DNA of 64,000 bases from contig NZ_JAAKGI010000002.1 of NCBI RefSeq assembly GCF_011762485.1, positions 248,001 to 312,000 of the forward strand. Direction: 5' to 3'. The stretch is from Yeosuana marina (lineage in GTDB: Bacteria > Bacteroidota > Bacteroidia > Flavobacteriales > Flavobacteriaceae). The translations under genes were made by a program, and so were the position numbers. Shown here one piece after another: positions 34,434 through 44,034 of this stretch; positions within the stretch are counted from its first letter, which is position 1, and every line of letters starts with the position of its first letter. The notes below the pieces were generated by a model that saw only the letters and a program-made list of their open reading frames with translations, made no database searches and was not told where the DNA came from.

Positions 34434-37400
34434 ATGGCATTTCTCCAAAATTCAGTACTTAATAAACACATCAAAGGTCAGGATGAAAAAACTGTAAATC
34501 AAGCTTACCAAAAGTTTGTTGCTTACTTTCATAATCCTGCCATTCAGCAAAATATAAGAGAGGCCAAAGAAGAACAATTCCAAGAAGGATTTTTACGTGA
34601 ATTATTTGTTGATATTTTAGGCTACACATTAAATCCGCAACCAGATTTCAATTTAACGACCGAATTAAAGAATGAAAAAGGAGCAAAAAAAGCTGATGGC
34701 GCTATTTTGCATAATGGGAAGGCTTTAGGTGTTATTGAGCTAAAAGGAACAGATACCAAAGATTTAGATAAAATAAACGTTCAGGCATTTAACTACAAAA
34801 ATAATCAAACTGGTTGCGTATATGTTATCACATCTAATTTTGAGAAACTACGTTTCTTCATTCACCATTCGGTTGAGCATTTAGAATTTAATCTTTTTAC
34901 ACTTACAGAAAATGAATTTCAATTGCTATGGCTTTGTTTAAGCGTTGAGAATCTTTTAAATGGTATTCCGTTAAAAGTAAAAGAGGAAAGTTTACACGAA
35001 GAAGAAAAAATAACCAAACAGCTTTATAAAGATTATGCTGCTTTTCGTAACGATTTGTGGCAAAACATGGTTAAAAATAATGCCGTTGCCGATAAGCTGG
35101 TGTTATTCAAAAAAACACAAAAATTACTCGATCGCTTTTTATTTATTCTCTTTGCAGAAGATAGCGGTTTACTGCCTCCTAATTCCATTTCAAGAATTTT
35201 AAAGCGTTGGGAAGTCTTAAAAGCAGAAGATGCCTATAAACCTTTATACGACATTTTTAAGCAGTATTTCGGTTATATAGACACAGGAAGAAAAGGACAA
35301 AAAACAGTTGACGATATTTTTGCATACAATGGTGGTTTGTTTTTACCGGATGCATTATTAGATACAATTCTGTTAGATGATGACATATTGCATTCACATG
35401 TGTTGAAGTTGACTAAATACGATTTTCAAAGTGAAGTAGATGTTAATATACTTGGGCATATTTTTGAAAACTCACTGAACGAAATTGAAAGTATCACGGC
35501 GCAATTAGAAGGGCAGGAAATAGATAAGAGCAAAACCAAGCGCAAAAAAGATGGCGTTTTTTACACGCCAAAATATATTACCAAATACATTGTTGAAAAT
35601 ACGGTTGGTAAATTATGTGATGAAAAAAAGGAAGCATTAGGTATAGTTGATGAGGAATACGCTAAAGGAAGAAAAAATCGAAAAAAAGATATAATTAAAG
35701 GCTTGGATGCTAATTTGCAAGCCTATCGAAACTGGTTGTTAAACATTACCATTTGCGACCCAGCTTGTGGTTCTGGAGCTTTTTTAAACCAAGCTTTAGA
35801 GTTTTTGATGGAAGAACACACCTATATTGACGAATTGGAATCACAATTATTAGGACATGCCTTTGAGTTTCCAGGCGTGGAAAACCATATTTTAGAAAAA
35901 AACATTTTTGGCGTTGATATTAACGAAGAAAGTGTTGACATAGCCAAACTTTCATTGTGGTTACGAACCGCACAGAGAGGCAGGAAGCTAACCTCATTAA
36001 ACAATAATTTAAAATGTGGCAATTCATTAATTGACGACCCAAGCGTTGCAGGAGAAAAAGCTTTTAATTGGCAGAAAGAATTTCCAACCGTTTTTGAAAA
36101 TGGAGGTTTTGATGTTATTATTGGAAATCCGCCTTATGTAGATATAAAAGCATTGGATAATGATATTGTAAAGTATTTGTTTGAAAGATTTCAAAGCGCA
36201 AATAATCGAGTGAATTTATACTCATCATTTATAGAACGCTCAATAGAACTTCTAAATAGGGATAAATATTTTTCATTCATTATTCCATCTTCATTACTAA
36301 CTCAGGAATCATATAGGGAACTAAGAAAAATTTTACTTGATAAAACCACTTTAACTAATATTGTTAGATTACCGAATGAGTCTTTTGGAGGTAGTGCAGG
36401 TGAAGTAAAAGTCGACACAATAATTTTAAGTTTTAAAACAAAAGTTGATTTTAGTGTTTCAACAGAAATATTTATATACAAGGGGTTTAATAGGATTAGT
36501 GAAATAACAACATATAATGCAGACGTACATTTCTTAATTAACTCATTTGATTGGAAAAAAGACGATTCATACATTTTTAGAATAAATGTAGATGATGAAA
36601 CTATGGACATTGTTAGGAAGTGTGAGTTAAAAACAGAAAAGTTAATTGAATGTGCTGATTTCTGCTTAGGATTGACCCCTTATGATAAATATAGAGGTCA
36701 TACTCAGGAACAAATAAAAAACAGGGAGTTTCATGAGACTTATCAAAAAGATGACACCTTCAAAAAGTTACTTGCAGGTAATGACATAAGAAGATACCAT
36801 GTGGAATGGGGTGGTGCAGAATGGATAAGTTATGGGAAATGGCTTGGAGCACCAAGAGAAGCTCGGTTTTTTAAAGGTAAAAGAATTTTAATAAAGCAAA
36901 TAATCGATTGGTCAGATAAAAGAATTTGGGCTGCTATTACCAATGAAGAACTTTACAATACTCAAAATGCCTTTAATTTAATAGCTAAAGGCGACTATAT
37001 TTCTGAATACTTAATAGCATTGATAAATAGTAAGTTGATTTCATTTTATCATAAAAAGAAATTTCTGGAAGAATTCAAAGATAGATTCCAAAAAATCTTA
37101 ATAAAAGATGCTAAGGAATTTCCAATTAAACAAATAACGGTGCAAGAACAAAAACAATTTGTTGATGCAGTGAATAAAATCGTAACAATAACTAATACAC
37201 TACAACGGAGTATTGTTGCTTTTTTTGAATTGGTACAATCCAAATTTGAGATTGAAAAGCTTACGACAAAATTACAAAACTGGTACGAATTAGAATTTAA
37301 AGATTTTTTAAAAGAATTGAAAAAAGCCAAAGTACAATTGAGCCTTTCAGAAGAAGCTGAATGGATGCAATACTTTAAAGAGCAAAAACAAAAGGCACAG

Positions 37401-37505
37401 GAATTGAAATCTGAAATTGAAAAGGTAGATGCTGAAATTGACAAGATGGTATATCAGCTTTATGGGTTGACAAATGAAGAAATAAAAATTGTGGAAGAGA
37501 GTTAA
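34434..37505 (+). CDS. Type IIG restriction-modification enzyme (Eco57I/TaqI-specificity type)
   Basis: A 1023-residue single-chain enzyme. The N-terminal domain looks like a PD-(D/E)xK nuclease: Asp in KKADGAI near residue 86 and ELKG near 103. Central is an N6-adenine methyltransferase: motif I ICDPACGSGAF near 440 and catalytic motif IV IIGNPPYVDI near 565. A TaqI-like target-recognition domain and C-terminal coiled coil follow (IVTITNTLQRSIVAFFELVQ). Such enzymes cut unmethylated DNA and methylate one strand of the same site. It heads a defence block on the element. An alternative is a BREX/PglX-like methylase, but the nuclease motif favours type IIG. Confidence 0.85.
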   Translation: MAFLQNSVLNKHIKGQDEKTVNQAYQKFVAYFHNPAIQQNIREAKEEQFQEGFLRELFVDILGYTLNPQPDFNLTTELKNEKGAKKADGAILHNGKALGVIELKGTDTKDLDKINVQAFNYKNNQTGCVYVITSNFEKLRFFIHHSVEHLEFNLFTLTENEFQLLWLCLSVENLLNGIPLKVKEESLHEEEKITKQLYKDYAAFRNDLWQNMVKNNAVADKLVLFKKTQKLLDRFLFILFAEDSGLLPPNSISRILKRWEVLKAEDAYKPLYDIFKQYFGYIDTGRKGQKTVDDIFAYNGGLFLPDALLDTILLDDDILHSHVLKLTKYDFQSEVDVNILGHIFENSLNEIESITAQLEGQEIDKSKTKRKKDGVFYTPKYITKYIVENTVGKLCDEKKEALGIVDEEYAKGRKNRKKDIIKGLDANLQAYRNWLLNITICDPACGSGAFLNQALEFLMEEHTYIDELESQLLGHAFEFPGVENHILEKNIFGVDINEESVDIAKLSLWLRTAQRGRKLTSLNNNLKCGNSLIDDPSVAGEKAFNWQKEFPTVFENGGFDVIIGNPPYVDIKALDNDIVKYLFERFQSANNRVNLYSSFIERSIELLNRDKYFSFIIPSSLLTQESYRELRKILLDKTTLTNIVRLPNESFGGSAGEVKVDTIILSFKTKVDFSVSTEIFIYKGFNRISEITTYNADVHFLINSFDWKKDDSYIFRINVDDETMDIVRKCELKTEKLIECADFCLGLTPYDKYRGHTQEQIKNREFHETYQKDDTFKKLLAGNDIRRYHVEWGGAEWISYGKWLGAPREARFFKGKRILIKQIIDWSDKRIWAAITNEELYNTQNAFNLIAKGDYISEYLIALINSKLISFYHKKKFLEEFKDRFQKILIKDAKEFPIKQITVQEQKQFVDAVNKIVTITNTLQRSIVAFFELVQSKFEIEKLTTKLQNWYELEFKDFLKELKKAKVQLSLSEEAEWMQYFKEQKQKAQELKSEIEKVDAEIDKMVYQLYGLTNEEIKIVEES

Positions 37506-37536
37506 AGAGTTTTCAATATAAATAAATTGTAATTAA

Positions 37537-38784
37537 ATGAAAAGAAATTTTATATACATAAACGGGAAAAAATCAGTTCTAATTGAGTTTAGTGATGCTG
37601 CAGATGATAAAAAAGTTACAGATGTTTATATTGATGATATAAAATATAAGTTTCAAGACGAAAATGATAACAAATTAGATTATGCTATTGCTGCAAAACG
37701 CAAAATGTATGAGCAATTTTTAAATAATCAATTTGAAAATTTAACAATCTTAACAGGAGCAGGTTCTTCAATTGGAATTGGAAAGACAAATAAGGGAAGA
37801 CTTTTATCTCAACTATGGGATGATGTCGAAAATGATATTACAGAAAAAATATTAAAAAGGCTTTGTGTATTAGTCAAATACAATGATAAGGATAAGAAAG
37901 GGGAGTACATCAAAAATCTGGAAAAATTACTTTCATTAGCCAATATAGCCAAAGATTATGTTGAGGATATACCTGTCGAAGGGGAAGCAAAAATAGAGAT
38001 TGATGCTATTATAAAAATAATTGAAAAAACTATAAGGGTAAAATGCACTTTGGAGTTGCCAGAAGGCAGTCCCCATCAAGAGTTTCTAGAAAAAATAACT
38101 AAAAGAAAAGTCACCAATCCTAGAGTTAAAATATTTACCTTGAATTATGACACCTTATTTGAGCAGGCTGGACGAAAAAGTAATTATACAATAATTGATG
38201 GTTTTTCTTTTTCGATACCAAGAACGTTTAGTGGTAGAAATTTTGATAATGATATAGTTTCGAGAAATTCAAGCAGAGTAAAAGAGGAAGATAATTTTAT
38301 ACAGAAAGTTTTCCATCTTTATAAACCACATGGTTCAATAGACTGGGAAAAAGAAAATGATACAATCTATCAAAGAGAAGGAGTATTAAATCCATTGATG
38401 ATCTTCCCTAAAGATAGTAAATATGAAAGTTCATATGAACAGCCATATTTTGAAATGATGTCAAGATTTCAACAGAATTTAAGAAATGAAAATGTCCTTT
38501 TAATTTGTATTGGGTTTAGTTTTAGTGATAAACATATAGTTACAGCGATAATAGAGGCTTTGGAACAAAATCCAAGCTTTCAGTTAATTGTAGTCAACAA
38601 GGGTATTGATGACTTTTCTGCTCATTTTAAACCGTTTTATGAAGCAGCAAAAAAATATAATAATATAGCTCTAATTGATGAAGAATTTATTGATTTTGCA
38701 AAATATTATCCAAATTTAAAATCTTATAATCAAGAGGATAGTAAAAAAATCATTATTAATAATAATATATCAATAGATGAATAA
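37537..38784 (+). CDS. SIR2-family NADase-like defence protein
   Basis: A 415-residue SIR2-domain protein. The Rossmann NAD-binding start is LTILTGAGSSIGIGK (about 69-83), the catalytic region holds FTLNYDTLFEQAG near 202 and YKPHGSIDW near 262 (SIR2 catalytic His), and LICIGFSFSDKHI near 330 closes the fold. Defence SIR2 proteins degrade NAD+ on phage infection. The stop overlaps the start of the HerA-like gene by 8 bases, the arrangement of the described Sir2-HerA anti-phage pair. Confidence 0.88.
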   Translation: MKRNFIYINGKKSVLIEFSDAADDKKVTDVYIDDIKYKFQDENDNKLDYAIAAKRKMYEQFLNNQFENLTILTGAGSSIGIGKTNKGRLLSQLWDDVENDITEKILKRLCVLVKYNDKDKKGEYIKNLEKLLSLANIAKDYVEDIPVEGEAKIEIDAIIKIIEKTIRVKCTLELPEGSPHQEFLEKITKRKVTNPRVKIFTLNYDTLFEQAGRKSNYTIIDGFSFSIPRTFSGRNFDNDIVSRNSSRVKEEDNFIQKVFHLYKPHGSIDWEKENDTIYQREGVLNPLMIFPKDSKYESSYEQPYFEMMSRFQQNLRNENVLLICIGFSFSDKHIVTAIIEALEQNPSFQLIVVNKGIDDFSAHFKPFYEAAKKYNNIALIDEEFIDFAKYYPNLKSYNQEDSKKIIINNNISIDE

Positions 38785-40534
38785 TAGCCCATTTAATCAT
38801 ACACATTTTATTGGTTATGTAAATCAGGTTACCCCTCAATTTATTAAAGTTCATTTTCCTTCATCTGTATTAATGAAGTCTTTTTCTTTTTATGGAGAAC
38901 AATTAAAAGGTGGTTTGGTTGGTAATTATGTTGTAATAGAAGGCGATCAATTCGGCTTTTTAGGGAAAATTCTAGAATTAACTTTGCCAGAGAAAGAACG
39001 TTTAGAATTAAGTGAAAAGTCATTTAACACAAAAGAATTTCACCCTACAGGAAAGATTGAAATATTACTATCTTTTGAATTATTTAATCCTTCTAAAATT
39101 GATAAAGGATTAAATTCATTACCAGTAATTGGGGCAAAGGTGTTTATATGTTCTTCGGAGTTTCTTAGAGATTATTTTAAAGGTTTCGGCGTAAAAGAAG
39201 AGCACAAAGGTAATGCTCCAATTATTGATTTAGGACATTTAACTTATGACAAGACTACATTAGTAGAACTTTCTCAACAAGCAATTTTTGGTCGACATTG
39301 TGCCGTTGTAGGGACTACTGGAGGAGGTAAAAGCTATACAGTAAGTAAACTTCTTGAAGGTGTTATTTCAAATAATGGAAAGTCTATAATTATTGATGCA
39401 ACAGGGGAATATAATAAGCATGATGATGAGAATTATTCAGAAAATTCATTAGTATTAGCTGATAATTCTTTTTTTCCTTATTCAAGACTAACTATTGGTG
39501 ATCTATTTGTTCTTTTCAGACCTGCTGGTCAAGTTCAGCAACCAATTTTACTTGAAGCAATAAAATCACTTAAAATCGCACATTGTTTAATTCGAGATAA
39601 AGAAAATTATGAAATTATTGATGCAGGGAATATAATTACATTCAAAATAAAAACAAAGCAAGGTGATAAAGATTTAATTATTGAGAATGGATGCATTAAG
39701 AAGCAAGGAAATCTTACTAGTCCTTTTAATATGTCTTATCATAAATATGTGGATGAAATAGAAGATAATTCAAAAAGTAACTTTGACATTAATAAGTTAA
39801 CGAGACAAATAGGAAATGAATGTTTTCAAATTTTTGGGGATAATTGGAGTAATACGTTAGACCTTAGAAATTACAGTAACAGCACAAGTTTATTGATGAG
39901 AATAAACAACATTTTAAATGATGATTATTTTAAAAAAATATTTGGCTTTAAAATAAATGATGAAAAAAACTTAATAGATTCAATTAGTGCGTTTCTATCA
40001 GAAGGTAACAAATCATCAATGTTAAGAATTGGATTTGAAAAAGTTCCCTTTAACTTCCAAGTAAGAGAAATTTTAGCAAACTCTATTGGTAATTATCTTT
40101 TAAATCAAGCAAGACAAGAGATATTTAAGGATAAACCCTTAATCCTTTTTGTGGATGAAGCTCATCAATTTTTAAACAAAAGTGTTAAAGATGATTATTT
40201 TGAATTAACTGAATTAAATGCTTTTAATTCAATCGCAAAAGAATGTAGAAAATATGGATTATTCCTTTGTATTTCAACTCAAATGCCTAGAGATATTCCA
40301 AATGGAACATTAAGCCAAATAGGTACCTTCATTTCTCACAGATTAATTAATTATCAGGATAAAGAGGCAATTGCAAATGCATGTTCAACTGCTAGTCGTG
40401 AAACCTTGGCTTTTTTGCCAGTTCTTGGTGCAGGAGAAGCAATATTAATGGGAATAGATTTTCCAATGCCAGTAATACTAAAAGTTCAAATGCCAATTAT
40501 AAAACCAAATTCAGAAACACCTTTATTTAAATAA
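38777..40534 (+). CDS. HerA-family ATPase, partner of SIR2
   Basis: A 585-residue HerA/FtsK-type ATPase. The N-terminal beta-barrel HAS domain covers about residues 1-145. Walker A is VGTTGGGKSYTVSK (about 177-190) and Walker B is LILFVDEAHQFL near 455, followed by TQMPRDIPNGTLSQIGTF with an arginine finger region. HerA forms hexameric rings on DNA. Together with SIR2 it makes a large complex whose NADase or nuclease action is triggered by infection. Its overlap with the SIR2 gene shows translational coupling. Confidence 0.9.
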   Translation: MNNSPFNHTHFIGYVNQVTPQFIKVHFPSSVLMKSFSFYGEQLKGGLVGNYVVIEGDQFGFLGKILELTLPEKERLELSEKSFNTKEFHPTGKIEILLSFELFNPSKIDKGLNSLPVIGAKVFICSSEFLRDYFKGFGVKEEHKGNAPIIDLGHLTYDKTTLVELSQQAIFGRHCAVVGTTGGGKSYTVSKLLEGVISNNGKSIIIDATGEYNKHDDENYSENSLVLADNSFFPYSRLTIGDLFVLFRPAGQVQQPILLEAIKSLKIAHCLIRDKENYEIIDAGNIITFKIKTKQGDKDLIIENGCIKKQGNLTSPFNMSYHKYVDEIEDNSKSNFDINKLTRQIGNECFQIFGDNWSNTLDLRNYSNSTSLLMRINNILNDDYFKKIFGFKINDEKNLIDSISAFLSEGNKSSMLRIGFEKVPFNFQVREILANSIGNYLLNQARQEIFKDKPLILFVDEAHQFLNKSVKDDYFELTELNAFNSIAKECRKYGLFLCISTQMPRDIPNGTLSQIGTFISHRLINYQDKEAIANACSTASRETLAFLPVLGAGEAILMGIDFPMPVILKVQMPIIKPNSETPLFK

Positions 40535-40559
40535 TAAAGAAAACAAGAAATTTTTTAAA

Positions 40560-41837
40560 ATGGAAAGTAAAACCCAAATAAAATGCCCCAACTGTGGAAC
40601 TTCCATTGATGTTCAAGACATTCTTTCTCATCAATTAGAAGAAGAAATCAAGCAAAAATATCAGTCTCAATTAGCCGGTGAAAAGAAGAAGTATGAAGCG
40701 GAACAAGACAAGTTAAAACAAGAAAAACTTGATTTTGAGCAAAAGAAAAAGCAAGAAAATGAGTTGTTTCAGGAGCGTTTTGATAAAAAAATAAAAGAGG
40801 AAAAAAGTATTCTTGAAGGGAAGTTAAAAGCAAAGCTTCTTGAAGAACAATCAGAACAATTCACTGCTTTGCAAAAGGAACTCAATGAGAAATCTGAACA
40901 AATAAAGGAGCTTAACAGAACCAAAGCAGAAATTGAAAAACTGAAACGTGAAAAGGGAGAACTTAAAGAAGCTATTGAAGCGGAAGCTCAAAAACATTTA
41001 AATGAAGTTCTTCTTTCAGAAAAGGAAAAAATTAGAAAGTCTGAAGAAGATAAGAATGAATTGCGTTTTAAGGAAATGCAAAAACAACTCGAAGACCAAA
41101 AAAAGCTTACCGAGGAAATGAAACGTAAGCAAGAACAGGGTTCTATGCAATTACAGGGAGAAGTTCAGGAACTTGCAATTGAAGAATGGTTAGCAGCTCA
41201 GTTTCCTTTAGATACCATTGAAGAAATTAAAAAAGGGGCTAGAGGAGGCGATTGTATTCAAATAGTCAATACCCGAACCGAACAAAATTGCGGTAAGATA
41301 TACTACGAAAGTAAACGTACTAAAGATTTTCAACCAAGTTGGATTGAGAAATTCAAGAATGACATCAGGGGAAAAGGAGCTAATATAGGTGTTTTAGTTA
41401 CAGAAGTTATGCCTTCTGACATGGACAGAATGGGCTTGAAAGATGGAATATGGATTTGTAACTACGATGAATTTAAAGGACTTTGTAATGTATTGCGTGA
41501 ATCTATAGTTCAAGTAAATTTAGCAATAAGTTCACAAGAAAATAAAGGAGATAAAATGCATATGCTCTATGATTACTTAACCAGTAATCAGTTCAGAATG
41601 CAAATAGAAGCCATTGTTGAAGGCTTTACTTCAATGAAAACGGCTTTAGACAGTGAAAAAAGAGCGATGCAACGTATTTGGAAGGAACGTGAAAAACAAA
41701 TTGAAAAAGTAACTGCAAACACCATAGACATGCATGCTTCTATAAAGGGAATAGCAGGGAATGCCATTCAATCTGTTAAGGCATTAGAATTACCAGGTGA
41801 GGATGAAGATGATCAAAATCAACTGGAGCTAGAGTAA
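40560..41837 (+). CDS. DUF2130 protein with coiled coil and nuclease-like domain
   Basis: A 425-residue protein. A single N-terminal CPNC knuckle (residues 9-12) is followed by a very long charged coiled coil to about residue 200. Then comes the DUF2130 domain with GGDCIQIV and YYESKRTKDFQP, which has the look of a PD-(D/E)xK nuclease core (D...ExK). It begins 25 bases after the HerA gene and may be co-transcribed. The family is widespread and its role uncertain. It could be a third defence component or an independent gene. Confidence 0.75.
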   Translation: MESKTQIKCPNCGTSIDVQDILSHQLEEEIKQKYQSQLAGEKKKYEAEQDKLKQEKLDFEQKKKQENELFQERFDKKIKEEKSILEGKLKAKLLEEQSEQFTALQKELNEKSEQIKELNRTKAEIEKLKREKGELKEAIEAEAQKHLNEVLLSEKEKIRKSEEDKNELRFKEMQKQLEDQKKLTEEMKRKQEQGSMQLQGEVQELAIEEWLAAQFPLDTIEEIKKGARGGDCIQIVNTRTEQNCGKIYYESKRTKDFQPSWIEKFKNDIRGKGANIGVLVTEVMPSDMDRMGLKDGIWICNYDEFKGLCNVLRESIVQVNLAISSQENKGDKMHMLYDYLTSNQFRMQIEAIVEGFTSMKTALDSEKRAMQRIWKEREKQIEKVTANTIDMHASIKGIAGNAIQSVKALELPGEDEDDQNQLELE

Positions 41838-42068
41838 TTCTGTATTAAAGGATTTTTGTTTTAGGAGTTAAAAAAAATATAAACATGGTAAATACCCAAT
41901 AAATGGTTTAGGAGTTTATGTGTGTTGTGGTAAGATAGTTGAAGAATTTGATTTTTGTAGCTTAGATATAATATGGACTAAAAAGCTATCACTATTACAA
42001 GACCCAAGAAGTTTAAATTAAAAAGGAAACATTTTATTTTTTAACTTTAGCCTATAAAATAGTATCAC

Positions 42069-42809
42069 ATGTGCTTTCATACCAGTACAACACATAAGAC
42101 AAAAAAGCTTGAAGAACATTTTAAAGCGAAGTTAAGCTCTGAAACTATTCGTCCCTTATTTGATAAACCAAACTATCATTTAAATGGATTTTCACATCCC
42201 AATATGTTAGTGATTCCACAAGAAAAATCAGATGTTTTGGCTCCAGGAGTTTGGGGTATTGTACCTTCAAATAAAGCATCAAATGAAATTAAAGACTATT
42301 ATAAAGAGGCGGTAAAATTTGGTGGAGGTCTCAATGCTCAATCTGAAAAATTATTTAGTCATTTTTTATATCGTGAAGGTGTTATGTCTAAACGTTGCAT
42401 AATTCCTGTTTCGGGCTTTTTTGAACCACATGAAAATTTAAAGAAAAAATATCCTTTTTACATATCTCAAAAAGAGAAAGAACCTTTAGCGTTAGCAGGT
42501 ATTTATTCTGTCATTGATACCTATATTACTTTTACAATTTTAACTAAAGAAGCATCTCCCATGTTTGCTAAAATTCATAATTTAAAGAAGCGGCAACCAG
42601 TGATTTTAGATGATGATGTCATTGATAATTGGTTGTCTTCGGAATTAACACAAGATGAAATCAAAGAACTTGTAAATAGTAATTATCCAGAATCTAAACT
42701 AAATGCTTACACTGTAAGTAAAGATTTATTCAGCCCTAAAGTTGATAGTAATATTGAAAGTATTATCAGCAAAATTGATTATCAAGAGTTGAGCAATTTA
42801 TCTCTTTAG
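42069..42809 (+). CDS. SRAP (HMCES/YedK)-family abasic-site protein
   Basis: A 246-residue SOS-response-associated peptidase family protein. Catalytic Cys2 is exposed after Met removal (MCFHTS), with the Glu in SGFFEPHE near residue 120 and the His in MFAKIHNLKKRQPVIL near 172 completing the triad. SRAP proteins form thiazolidine crosslinks with abasic sites in single-stranded DNA. On a conjugative element this could protect the transferred strand. It ends 12 bases before the convergent end of the tra operon. Confidence 0.85.
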   Translation: MCFHTSTTHKTKKLEEHFKAKLSSETIRPLFDKPNYHLNGFSHPNMLVIPQEKSDVLAPGVWGIVPSNKASNEIKDYYKEAVKFGGGLNAQSEKLFSHFLYREGVMSKRCIIPVSGFFEPHENLKKKYPFYISQKEKEPLALAGIYSVIDTYITFTILTKEASPMFAKIHNLKKRQPVILDDDVIDNWLSSELTQDEIKELVNSNYPESKLNAYTVSKDLFSPKVDSNIESIISKIDYQELSNLSL

Positions 42810-42821
42810 AAAATAAAATTG

Positions 42822-43184
42822 TCAAAAAGGCGCTTTCTCCCTCAATCCTTTTTCAGTTACTTTCCACTGGTCTTCTGCTTTTACGAGTTTAAAAGTTTCA
42901 GGCTTTTCCTCATAGGATGTTGAGAACTTTACCCAAGCAATATCACCGTCAACAGTTTCTTCAATCAATTTAAAATTTGACGGACTATCATTACCAGGAG
43001 CAACCATAGCTTGAATTGCCATAAATGAAGCATAACTTTCTGGAGTGGTGTACTTTTTTAGTTTTGAATTGTCATTTTTATAAAAACTCTCAACAACAAT
43101 CTTTGCCGTATCGGTATGTGATAATTGGGTTTGACCGCAACTCATTACAAATGAAATCAGTAAATAAATAATCATCTTTTTCAT
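42822..43184 (-). CDS. DUF4878-type lipoprotein, last gene of the tra operon
   Basis: A 120-residue lipoprotein (lipobox FVMSC). The body matches the DUF4878/NTF2-like pattern: VVESFYKNDNSKLKKYTTPE, then a C-terminal DGDIAWVKFSTSYEE and KLVKAEDQWKVTEKG. It follows traN by 6 bases. In this position it might be a mating-channel or entry-exclusion lipoprotein, but that is a guess from location and size. Confidence 0.7.
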   Translation of the reverse strand: MKKMIIYLLISFVMSCGQTQLSHTDTAKIVVESFYKNDNSKLKKYTTPESYASFMAIQAMVAPGNDSPSNFKLIEETVDGDIAWVKFSTSYEEKPETFKLVKAEDQWKVTEKGLREKAPF

Positions 43185-43190
43185 GGTATT

Positions 43191-44024
43191 TTAATTTGGG
43201 TTATTAATGATTTTATCTAATATGATAAGTTTTATATTGCGCTCTCCATTTTTTTCATTGAGTTCTAAAATGACCTTTCGTTCATCACTTATAGAAAACT
43301 TTGGAACTACATATACCAACTTTGCAGTTTGATTTTCTTTAATTTTTAATGGAACATTATATTCAAAAACAGGTTTTAAATAAAGACTTTGTAATGATTT
43401 TTTCTTTCCTTTTTGGCGTGTTTGAATATTCAAGTTCAAGAAATTCACATCATAATCTAAAGTTGATTTATTTTCAATAGTCATTACAAAATATAATTCA
43501 TCTTTGTCAAAAACGATATTTTCAATCTTTAGAATAACACCATCATGTCGTTTTTTTAGTTTACCAATAAGTTGTCTTCTTTTAACCAGATAAGAACAAA
43601 AGCGCTCATAATAATTGGTTTTAAAGTCAATGTGCTTAATAGTTTTAGTTTCGTTATCAGCAGCTTCAGCAAATGGCTTTTCGTTGCCAATAGATGTCGA
43701 TTCTGGCATGAAATAATTCAAAGTTTCAATTTGCTCTTTATACCTTACAATATACGAAAAAACTGAACCATTACTGTTGATTATCAGTAAATTGCTTTCT
43801 TTCCCTGGTGTTGCTTGGAGCAACCCAAAATACTGTTCTTTGTCTCTGTTATAAGTAAAAACGAAATTTTCTGAACCCGTAATGCCTTGACGGATTGGGT
43901 TAGGGAAGAATAAGGCAACATTTTTATGGTCATTAGCATAAATGGTATCTATAACTGTTTTTGGTTGTGCTTTTACATATGTAGAGACCAAAATAAAACT
44001 GAATAATATTAAGTACTTTTTCAT
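43191..44024 (-). CDS. traN: Conjugative transposon protein TraN (DUF4138)
   Basis: A 277-residue secreted protein with signal peptide (cleavage near YVKAQP). The N-terminal KTVIDTIYANDHKNVALFFP and the later YDVNFLNLNIQTRQKGKK match the TraN/DUF4138 family of Bacteroidota elements, a VirB9-like outer component of the mating channel. It is 10 bases after traM in a continuous operon. Confidence 0.85.
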   Translation of the reverse strand: MKKYLILFSFILVSTYVKAQPKTVIDTIYANDHKNVALFFPNPIRQGITGSENFVFTYNRDKEQYFGLLQATPGKESNLLIINSNGSVFSYIVRYKEQIETLNYFMPESTSIGNEKPFAEAADNETKTIKHIDFKTNYYERFCSYLVKRRQLIGKLKKRHDGVILKIENIVFDKDELYFVMTIENKSTLDYDVNFLNLNIQTRQKGKKKSLQSLYLKPVFEYNVPLKIKENQTAKLVYVVPKFSISDERKVILELNEKNGERNIKLIILDKIINNPN

Positions 44025-44034
44025 AATTTTAAAT

